Below are positions 1 to 4,623 of a DNA stretch of 5,071 nt, one piece after another (the first letter of the stretch is position 1; every line of letters starts with the position of its first letter). Source of the stretch: Gemmataceae bacterium (GTDB lineage: Bacteria; Planctomycetota; Planctomycetia; Gemmatales; Gemmataceae); NCBI GenBank assembly GCA_947490035.1, contig CANLGS010000387.1:1-5071 (forward strand). The letters are read 5' to 3'. The position numbers and the translations under genes were made by a program. The notes under the pieces were generated by a model. It worked only from the letters and a program-made list of their open reading frames with translations, was not told the DNA's origin and did no database searches.

Positions 1-1118
1 AGCGCCTCCGCGGACGCGAACCGCACCCACGGCGACGCGCTCTCCAACCCGACCTTCAGGCTCCGCCGGCAGTCGCCGCCAAGTGCTTCGAGTTTCACCG
101 CCGCGGTCAGTGTGGTCGAAGGGTCCATCAGTTCGTCTTCGAGCTTCTGCCGGTACGCGCTCACGGCGGGCAGCGGGTTGTACGGCACCTGCCGCGCGAC
201 GAGCAGGAACCGGTAGTGGTTGTGCCGGTACGCGGTCGGCACGTTCACGAGGATGAGTTCGCGGTTCTTGGCGTCGGCGACCTTCAGGTTCGGGTCGGCG
301 GTCGTGTGAAAGGTGCTGTTGAGGCGCTCGGCGATGGCGGCGCCGACCCGAGGGTTCTGGTCGTTGGCGTTGAGCAGCAGGTAGTATGCCCGGTTCATGG
401 TGACGCGGGCGCCGCCGCTGATGAACCCGGCGCGGTACAGCGGTCGCCCGTCGGCGTCGGTATCGGCCTTCCCGGTGGCGCCGTCGTCGGCCACGAAGTT
501 GCCCGCGACGAGCGCGCCCTGCGCCCGCGCCCACACGTTGCCGGACAGCAACCGCCCGCCGCCGCCGCTGGTCCCGGTGTTGACCTGCGACGCGACGTTC
601 CCGGTCGTGTCGAAGGTGATGAGTTCGGTCGGGAACAGCTCGCCCCCTTGAAGGCTCGTCGTCTTGCTGTCTTCCGGCAGCGTCACCTGCACGTCGATCA
701 GCTCGCCCTTCCGCGCGCCCGGCGGGACGAGCGCGGACACGAGCACCAGCGACGTGGTGCGGGTCGGGTTGTCGAGGAACTCTTTGATGTTCAGCGCCTG
801 GTCGCGCTTGGTCTTCTTGAGGGCGTCTTCGAGCCGGGTGCGCCACTCGCCCGCGGGCGGGCTGCTGCCGGTACCCGGCAGGTTGAACACCAGCCCGACG
901 CCGCTGACGACGAGCGACTCGGTGTTCCCGACGGAGGTCTTCGAGCCGATGGTGGCGACCGCGTCCGCGTCGGCCGGGTCTTCGCCGATCTGCGACCGCG
1001 TCTGCACCTTGGCTGCATCGCCGTGCTTACAGCCCACCACGGCGGCGCCGACGGCGGCCGACAGCGCGAGGAAGTTGCGCCGACTGATCCCCGCCGCGAG
1101 TTTCCACGCCCGGTTCAT
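1..1118 (-). CDS. FlgI-like (flagellar P-ring fold) Tat lipoprotein, 3' end cut off by the window
   Basis: The first 372 residues are present and the frame stays open to the left edge. The ATG at 1118-1116 has an AAGGA Shine-Dalgarno (1126-1130) seven bases upstream. Residues 12-17 read SRRNFL, a twin-arginine export motif, followed by a hydrophobic stretch and a lipobox VVGC ending at Cys30, so an exported, lipid-anchored protein is predicted. Residues about 68-312 follow the order of FlgI: VSGVGLVFNLPGTG (71-84, compare the YGLVVGLxGTGD block), LVLVSALVPPGARKGELIDV (124-143), SLQGGELFPTEL (155-166), WARAQGALVAG (196-206), and RNRELILVNVP-like strand 285-294. FlgI forms the periplasmic P ring around the flagellar rod and is normally Sec-exported and not lipidated. 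Beyond residue 315 the sequence leaves FlgI; residues 336-372 resemble a HEAT-type helical repeat. The neighbours are not flagellar genes, so a role in motility is doubtful. The FlgI-fold assignment is from remembered motifs; the function is open. Confidence 0.72.
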   Translation of the reverse strand, partial: MNRAWKLAAGISRRNFLALSAAVGAAVVGCKHGDAAKVQTRSQIGEDPADADAVATIGSKTSVGNTESLVVSGVGLVFNLPGTGSSPPAGEWRTRLEDALKKTKRDQALNIKEFLDNPTRTTSLVLVSALVPPGARKGELIDVQVTLPEDSKTTSLQGGELFPTELITFDTTGNVASQVNTGTSGGGGRLLSGNVWARAQGALVAGNFVADDGATGKADTDADGRPLYRAGFISGGARVTMNRAYYLLLNANDQNPRVGAAIAERLNSTFHTTADPNLKVADAKNRELILVNVPTAYRHNHYRFLLVARQVPYNPLPAVSAYRQKLEDELMDPSTTLTAAVKLEALGGDCRRSLKVGLESASPWVRFASAEA

Positions 1119-1125
1119 GCGTTCG

Positions 1126-1130
1126 TCCTT
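1126..1130 (-). promoter_or_regulatory. Ribosome binding site AAGGA of the FlgI-like gene
   Basis: Read on the minus strand, AAGGA lies seven bases before the ATG at 1118. It fixes this ATG as the start, which also places the twin-arginine motif at residues 12-17, a normal distance from the N-terminus. Confidence 0.65.
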
Positions 1131-1155
1131 GTTCGTCCGTGAACGATGACCGGCA

Positions 1156-1171
1156 CGGTTCCCCCGAACCG
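1156..1171 (-). other. Small hairpin in the leader of the FlgI-like gene
   Basis: CGGTTC and GAACCG form a perfect six-base-pair stem around a four-base loop (CCCC on plus, GGGG on minus), about 37-53 bases upstream of the start codon. In this GC-rich setting a stem of this size can occur by chance. No T-run follows, so it is not a terminator. A role in leader structure is only a possibility. Confidence 0.3.
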
Positions 1172-1211
1172 GGCCGCCCCCCGCGAACACTGTGTTTCGA
1201 TTGAGCCGCGG

Positions 1212-1239
1212 TAGATAGCCGCGCGGGAAAGGGAGTCAA
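1212..1239 (-). promoter_or_regulatory. Weak sigma70-like promoter candidate for the FlgI-like gene
   Basis: On the minus strand TTGACT (1239-1234, five of six to the -35 consensus) is followed after 16 bases by TATCTA (1217-1212), which shares only TAT with TATAAT. The site lies about 95-120 bases upstream of the start codon in the gap between two same-strand genes. The -35 is good and the -10 poor, so this is a candidate only. Confidence 0.25.
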
Positions 1240-1248
1240 GACCATCTT

Positions 1249-1348
1249 GAGTCGAAAGTCATCAAGTCGAAGGTCGTAAAGTCGAAACCAAAGGCCAAAG
1301 AGGTCGAGTCTTTGACTTTATGACTTTCGACCTTACGACTTTCGACTC
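1249..1348. repeat. Long imperfect inverted repeat built from a ~15-nt tandem unit
   Basis: The left arm (1249-1286) and right arm (1311-1348) are reverse complements at 32 of 38 positions, around a 24-base centre. Each arm is itself a degenerate tandem repeat: units starting GTCGAA recur every 15 bases (1251, 1266, 1281), with AGTCGAAAGTC-like and GGTCGTAAAGTC-like variants. The right arm ends one base after the stop codon of the membrane-protein gene (1352-1350), so on its transcript the element forms a hairpin directly after the stop. No T-run follows in either direction, which argues against a classical Rho-independent terminator. A dispersed intergenic repeat or 3' end-stabilising element is more likely. 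AT content is clearly higher than in the flanking genes. Confidence 0.75.
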
Positions 1349-1349
1349 G

Positions 1350-3248
1350 TCAAGGATGTTCCCACACGAGGGTGATGCGCGGCACCGGGCCGGGGGTTCT
1401 GAGGCGGATGTGGTGGACTGGGTCGCGGCCGGTGGGGTCTTGGAGCGGGGCGATGGTCACGTAACTGGGGTACACGCGCAGCCCCTCGAAGGCGTGGAGG
1501 CTGAGGTGGATTTCGCCGTCCGCGTTGGGGCGCACGTCGGTCAGCACGATCCGCTTCGAGTCGGCCGACTCCCAGACCGCGTGGCCGTCGAGTACGAACG
1601 AGTGCGCGCGGTCGATCCGGAACAGCACCACCGGCTTCCCGCCTTCGGTCAGGCGCGCGACCGCCTTCGCCGCCGGGTACTTCTCCCACCGCTCGGTCGT
1701 GCGCGCGCCGCGGCACACCACCCAGCCGACGTTGTACCACCGGCAGTACGCGGTCAACTCCGCGTCGGTCCAGTCCGCGAGTAGGCGCCCGTTCAGGCGC
1801 TGGTCGGAGAGCGCGCAGTGCCCGTGTTCGATCTCCGCGTAGGTGTCGAGGCCGCCGAGGTAGGCGCGCCCCGTGTACAGCGGCAGGAGCGCGGGCCAGT
1901 TCCAGCCGGGGCGCTGCTCCGCGTCGTCCCACAGAATGCGCGCGCCGGGTGTGGTGTGTTCGTTGATCGCGTCGAGCAATCGCCTCTGTTGCGGCGTGAA
2001 GCCGAGGACGAACGGCGTGGTGTGGATGCCGGCCGCGTCCGCGAGCGGCGCCCCAGGGCCATCCGCCCAGCCGACGGCGAGCAGTCCCACTGCGGCGACG
2101 ACCGCGCCGACGCTGGCCGCGCGGGCGCGGCGCAGCACTTCCCACACGCCGAACGCGGCGGCCGGCGCCAACAGCGCGAGCGCGAGCGGCGCCACGCGCC
2201 CCGGCACGTCGGTCGGGATGCGCGGCCACACCGCCGCGAACCGCGCCGCGACAATGGCGATCACCGCCGCGACGAGCGCCAGCCACGCCGCCGCGCGGTG
2301 CCCGCTGACCCACAGCAGCACCAACCCACCCAGCGCGACGAGCGGCACCACCGGCCCGCCGGGCAGCCCGGCGCACAGGTTCGCGTAGTCGCCCGGTTCG
2401 CCCAGCACCGCTTCCCACTGCGGTAGCGGGATGTTGTCGCTTGCCGACGGCTGACGCAGCCACCAGTACTTGCCCCAGTCGAGTAGCCACCACGCGTTCG
2501 GCACGACCCCGGCCGACGCGATCCCGGCGAGGCCGAGGTGCCAGCCCGGACCGTGCTGCGGGGCGAACACGAGGTAGAAGAGGAACAAGACCGGGAACAA
2601 TCCGGCCCACACCAGCGGGTGCGAGTACCAGCCCACCAGCGACAGCCCCGCGAGGACGAGGCACGACTCGGGACCGGGTTGCCGCGCGTACCGCCCGAGC
2701 CACGGCACGAACACCGCCGCCGCCAGACCCGACGCGAGGAAGTCGATCTGCCCTTCTTCCAGCATGAGCCGCACGGCCGGACACCATCCGATTAGCACGC
2801 CGAAACAGCCGGTGAGGACCGCCGCGCCCGCGGGCAGCCCCGCGCCGCGCGCCGCCGCCATGAACCCGACCGGCACCAGCAGCAGGAACGCGAACACGCC
2901 GAGCTTGTACGCGGATGGGCGGTAGCCACGCCCGCCGGCGAGCGCGAACAATTCCGCCGGCCGCGAGCCGCCGTCGAACACCGGCGTCTTTGGGTACCCA
3001 GCCTGGAACGCCGGGTCGTAGCAGGTCGCGGTGCGGTGGTCGCGGAACGCCGCGGCGCCGAGCGTTCCGTGGTACAAGTGAAGTGGGTGGCGACCGGAAA
3101 GAATGGGGCGGTCGTCGGTGACGGCCGACCACTGCCGCGCCGGGCCGAACAGCGCCAGCGCCAGCCCCGCCTGCGCGACCACGACCGCGACCGCGGCCAC
3201 CAGCCACGCGGGCCGTTCGCGAAATCCGCCGGTCGGTGTGTCGGGCAT
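1350..3248 (-). CDS. Multi-pass membrane protein with soluble C-terminal domain, possible GT-C-type glycosyltransferase-like
   Basis: The protein has 632 residues. I chose the ATG at 3248 because GAAGGT (3256-3261) sits seven bases upstream; an in-frame GTG at 3266 has no ribosome binding site. About ten to eleven hydrophobic helices are visible at roughly 14-35, 117-137, 139-157, 168-184, 196-212, 214-230, 238-256, 299-314, 320-341, 352-370 and 378-395. Between the first two helices is a long external loop with T-D-D (44-46) and YDPAFQAGYP (77-86). An acidic pair in the first loop and a WDP/YDPxxxxGYP element are reminiscent of GT-C fold membrane glycosyltransferases and of the 'PTPS-related' bacterial membrane proteins; this is a resemblance, not an identification. 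Residues 397-632 are soluble, with an alpha/beta part and a beta-rich tail from about 540, probably outside the membrane. It ends one base before a long inverted repeat and is divergent from the mcsA operon. Substrate unknown. Confidence 0.7.
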   Translation of the reverse strand: MPDTPTGGFRERPAWLVAAVAVVVAQAGLALALFGPARQWSAVTDDRPILSGRHPLHLYHGTLGAAAFRDHRTATCYDPAFQAGYPKTPVFDGGSRPAELFALAGGRGYRPSAYKLGVFAFLLLVPVGFMAAARGAGLPAGAAVLTGCFGVLIGWCPAVRLMLEEGQIDFLASGLAAAVFVPWLGRYARQPGPESCLVLAGLSLVGWYSHPLVWAGLFPVLFLFYLVFAPQHGPGWHLGLAGIASAGVVPNAWWLLDWGKYWWLRQPSASDNIPLPQWEAVLGEPGDYANLCAGLPGGPVVPLVALGGLVLLWVSGHRAAAWLALVAAVIAIVAARFAAVWPRIPTDVPGRVAPLALALLAPAAAFGVWEVLRRARAASVGAVVAAVGLLAVGWADGPGAPLADAAGIHTTPFVLGFTPQQRRLLDAINEHTTPGARILWDDAEQRPGWNWPALLPLYTGRAYLGGLDTYAEIEHGHCALSDQRLNGRLLADWTDAELTAYCRWYNVGWVVCRGARTTERWEKYPAAKAVARLTEGGKPVVLFRIDRAHSFVLDGHAVWESADSKRIVLTDVRPNADGEIHLSLHAFEGLRVYPSYVTIAPLQDPTGRDPVHHIRLRTPGPVPRITLVWEHP

Positions 3249-3255
3249 GGTGCGC

Positions 3256-3261
3256 ACCTTC
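3256..3261 (-). promoter_or_regulatory. Ribosome binding site deciding the start of the membrane-protein gene
   Basis: GAAGGT on the minus strand is seven bases before ATG 3248. The upstream GTG at 3266 is preceded by a pyrimidine/AG-mixed stretch without a purine-rich site, so the longer form (six extra residues) is less likely. Confidence 0.55.
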
Positions 3262-3291
3262 GCCACGGTTCTCAGAGACGGGGAAGGTAAC

Positions 3292-3315
3292 TCTTATCCC
3301 ACGAGTGGGACAAGA
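3292..3315. promoter_or_regulatory. 24-bp near-perfect palindrome in the divergent region, candidate operator
   Basis: TCTTATCCCAC (3292-3302) and GTGGGACAAGA (3305-3315) are inverted repeats with 10 of 11 positions matching and a two-base centre (GA). It lies 44-67 bases upstream of the membrane-protein start and 63 bases upstream of the mcsA promoter -35, so a bound dimeric regulator could affect either side. The sequence is not CIRCE (TTAGCACTC-N9-GAGTGCTAA) and not the CtsR heptad repeat. A transcribed hairpin in the minus-strand leader is the alternative reading. Confidence 0.45.
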
Positions 3316-3336
3316 TGGGTTTCGCGCCGCCTCTTC

Positions 3337-3350
3337 CGCCGCTCGCGGCG
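3337..3350. other. Short GC-rich hairpin in the divergent region
   Basis: CGCCGC and GCGGCG flank a two-base centre (TC), giving a six-base-pair perfect inverted repeat. It is upstream of the mcsA promoter. GC-rich palindromes of this size are common by chance here; it is recorded because it lies in a non-coding region next to a larger palindrome. Confidence 0.25.
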
Positions 3351-3377
3351 TCGCGGGCATCGCGCGCACCAATGACA

Positions 3378-3406
3378 CTGACAATGCGCGCCCCCGCTGT
3401 TAGAAT
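3378..3406 (+). promoter_or_regulatory. Sigma70-type promoter of the mcsA-mcsA-mcsB operon
   Basis: CTGACA (3378-3383, five of six to TTGACA) and TAGAAT (3401-3406, five of six to TATAAT) are separated by exactly 17 bases, the optimal spacing. Transcription would begin near 3412-3414, directly before the AGGAGG site at 3415, giving an unusually short leader of about 15-17 bases. It is the best promoter match I found in the window. Confidence 0.6.
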
Positions 3407-3414
3407 GCACATTC

Positions 3415-3420
3415 AGGAGG
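3415..3420 (+). promoter_or_regulatory. Strong ribosome binding site AGGAGG of the first mcsA
   Basis: A perfect AGGAGG eight bases before ATG 3429. It decides the start: a longer in-frame reading from ATG 3315 would translate through the promoter and add 38 residues with no similarity to the family, ahead of the expected MKCxxC N-terminus. Confidence 0.85.
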
Positions 3421-3428
3421 GGCGGCCG

Positions 3429-3899
3429 ATGAAGTGCCTACGGTGTCCGAAGCAAGCCACCTACCACATTACCGAAGTGCTCCCGGAGGACCGGTTCGAG
3501 GAGGTCCACCTGTGCGAGGACTGCGCCAAGCGGTACCTGGAAGGACCGCCCAAGAAGCCCGCGTCCGGCCTGGACGACGCGGCCGAACCCGCCGAGGAGG
3601 TGTTCGCCGGTCCGACGTGCGAGGCGTGCGGCCTCTCGTACCTGGAGTTCCGCAACCACGGGCGGTTCGGCTGCGCGCACGACTACGAGGCGTTCAAGGG
3701 GGAATTGCTGCCGCTGCTGGAGAGCATCCACGGCGACGTGCGGCACGTCGGCAAAGCCCCGCGCCGGTTGCCCCGCTCGCAGGGCGAGCAGGTCGAACTG
3801 GCCGCGCTGCGCCGCCGCCTCCAGCAGCTCGTGACCGAAGAGAACTACGAAGAAGCGGCCCGCGTCCGCGACCGCATCAAGGAACTGGAAAACGACTGA
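3429..3899 (+). CDS. mcsA: McsA-like zinc/UVR-motif protein, first copy (putative protein-arginine-kinase activator)
   Basis: The protein has 156 residues and starts at the ATG served by AGGAGG. The N-terminal zinc module has C3xxC6 and C29xxC32 (MKCLRC and HLCEDC). A short acidic linker (about 40-60) leads to a second module with C64xxC67 and, instead of the usual CxxC, C82-A-H84 within GRFGCAHDY. Residues 93-113 hold the LLPLLESIH helix and an HVGKAPRR element equivalent to HAGKxPKR of Firmicute McsA. Residues 121-156 are a UVR (UvrB/UvrC) motif with NYEEAARVRDRIKELE, a helical hairpin used for protein contacts. McsA activates the arginine kinase McsB and helps deliver substrates or control ClpC in Firmicutes. 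It is somewhat shorter than Bacillus McsA (about 185 residues), mainly by loss of the conserved LLxGLL part of the linker. First gene of a rightward operon with a second McsA and McsB. Confidence 0.85.
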   Translation: MKCLRCPKQATYHITEVLPEDRFEEVHLCEDCAKRYLEGPPKKPASGLDDAAEPAEEVFAGPTCEACGLSYLEFRNHGRFGCAHDYEAFKGELLPLLESIHGDVRHVGKAPRRLPRSQGEQVELAALRRRLQQLVTEENYEEAARVRDRIKELEND

Positions 3900-3908
3900 C
3901 AGGCGCGC

Positions 3909-3975
3909 CCACCCGCTCCCTGACGGTCGCGGTTCACCAACAATAGGCGAACCGCGACCGTCAGGGAGCGGGTGG
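3909..3975. repeat. Perfect 27-bp-arm inverted repeat between the two mcsA genes
   Basis: The left arm (3909-3935) and right arm (3949-3975) are exact reverse complements over 27 bases, with a 13-base loop (3936-3948); the arms contain CTCCCTGACGGTCGCGG. Two further C-G pairs are possible inside the loop. It starts nine bases after the first mcsA stop. The right arm is followed by a GA-rich stretch, not a T-run, so an intrinsic terminator is unlikely. A perfect arm of this length in non-coding DNA suggests a recent insertion or selection. I read it as a REP/MITE-like dispersed palindrome; I recall similar CTCCCTGACGGTCGCGG sequences as dispersed palindromes in planctomycetes but cannot confirm that here. 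Confidence 0.85.
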
Positions 3976-4035
3976 TGAAGCGGGTGAAGAGACAATTCCG
4001 CCCATGCGACCTGGGACGGCCGACAGGGGGTTGTG

Positions 4036-4548
4036 GTGAAGTGTCAGATTTGCGAGAACCCGGCCACGGTCCACCTGACGGACATCGTGAACAAGAAGAA
4101 GCGGGAGCTGCACCTGTGCGAGCAGTGCGCCCGCGAGCGGAACCTCATCCCCGAACCGCCCGGCCCGCAGATCGACCTGAAGGCGCTCATGGGCCTGCTC
4201 ACCAGCCCGTTCCCGCAAGGGAACACGGTGCCGGGAGCAACCGGCCCGGCGGCCGAACCGGTCGCGACCACGTGCGAGGTGTGCGGCATGACGGTCGCCG
4301 AGTTCAAGGCCGCCGGCCGACTCGGGTGCCCGCACGACTACGAATCGCTACGTTCGACCCTGGAACCGCTGCTGGAGCGCATCCACCGGTCGCTGGCCCA
4401 CGCGGGTAAAACGCCGCGGGCCGTGCGCCTCCACGACTGGCAGAAGCAGATGCACGCGGCGGTCGCGGCCGAAGACTACGAAGAGGCGGCGCGGCTCCGC
4501 GACCTGATCCGCCGCTCGGAACAGTGGGCAGCGGGCAGTGTGCAGTGA
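4036..4548 (+). CDS. mcsA: McsA-like zinc/UVR-motif protein, second copy (putative protein-arginine-kinase activator)
   Basis: The protein has 170 residues from GTG 4036; GTG 4033 immediately before adds one residue and cannot be excluded. I prefer 4036 because it gives MKCxxC as in the first copy and a better distance from AGGGGG (4025-4030). The N-terminal module has C3xxC6 and C28xxC31; the second has C80xxC83 and C98-P-H100 (GRLGCPHDY). The linker keeps LKALMGLL (48-55), matching the LLSGLL element of Bacillus McsA that the first copy lacks. HAGKTPRA (122-129) is close to the canonical HAGKIPKR. A UVR motif spans about 135-164 (EDYEEAARLRDLIRR). This copy is the more canonical one and sits next to mcsB, 75 bases away, so it is the likelier direct McsB partner. 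Its last codons and the TGA lie inside a heptad-repeat hairpin, so the tail GSVQ is probably repeat-derived and not conserved. Confidence 0.87.
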   Translation: MKCQICENPATVHLTDIVNKKKRELHLCEQCARERNLIPEPPGPQIDLKALMGLLTSPFPQGNTVPGATGPAAEPVATTCEVCGMTVAEFKAAGRLGCPHDYESLRSTLEPLLERIHRSLAHAGKTPRAVRLHDWQKQMHAAVAAEDYEEAARLRDLIRRSEQWAAGSVQ

Positions 4549-4609
4549 GCAGTTAAAGGCGACCGTTTCCTGTCTTCAACTGCTCACTGCTCACTGCCCA
4601 CTGCCCACC
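4523..4609. repeat. Heptad-repeat hairpin overlapping the 3' end of the second mcsA
   Basis: The arms 4523-4554 and 4578-4609 are reverse complements at 29 of 32 positions, around a 23-base loop (4555-4577). Each arm is made of seven-base units: AGTGGGC, AGCGGGC, AGTGTGC, AGTGAGC on the left and ACTGCTC (twice) then ACTGCCC (twice) on the right. The left arm includes the last eight codons and the TGA of mcsA; the right arm ends 14 bases before the mcsB ATG. No T-run follows. Heptad-based tandem repeats are known as STRRs in cyanobacteria; this is similar in design but I do not claim homology. It could adjust the mcsA/mcsB expression ratio through RNA structure. Confidence 0.8.
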
Positions 4610-4623
4610 TGGAACTAACTGAC

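Noticed and set aside
216..1142. A 308-residue plus-strand open frame opposite the FlgI-like gene
   Set aside because: Arg/Gly/Val-rich with no recognisable motif. The opposite strand gives a protein with export signal, lipobox and FlgI blocks in order.
1184..1199. CGAACACTGTGTTTCG as a LexA-type SOS box
   Set aside because: The two half-sites are separated by five bases, not the four of the CGAAC-N4-GTTC box, and the perfect palindrome is only the 11-base AACACTGTGTT core. It is not placed over a recognisable promoter.
1297..1320. AGTCAAAGACTCGACC (minus strand) as a CtsR heptad operator
   Set aside because: Only one heptad matches; the second is not GGTCAAA and the site is inside a tandem-derived repeat far from the mcs genes.
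1333..3384. A 683-residue open frame on the minus strand overlapping the membrane-protein gene
   Set aside because: It is extremely arginine-rich and low in complexity, typical of an out-of-frame reading of GC-rich DNA. The overlapping frame has clear membrane helices, a ribosome binding site and a sensible composition.
3315..3428. An N-terminal extension of the first McsA from ATG 3315
   Set aside because: It would run through the promoter and the AGGAGG site; the family starts with MKCxxC and the ATG at 3429 has an ideal ribosome binding site.
3909..3975. The 27-bp-arm hairpin as a Rho-independent terminator or a CRISPR unit
   Set aside because: No T-run follows on either strand, and there is only one unit with no regularly spaced copies.
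3438..3995. A 185-residue minus-strand open frame over the first mcsA and the 27-bp-arm palindrome
   Set aside because: It is the antisense shadow of mcsA; its N-terminal part is only a translation of the palindrome (LPDGRGS-type peptide).
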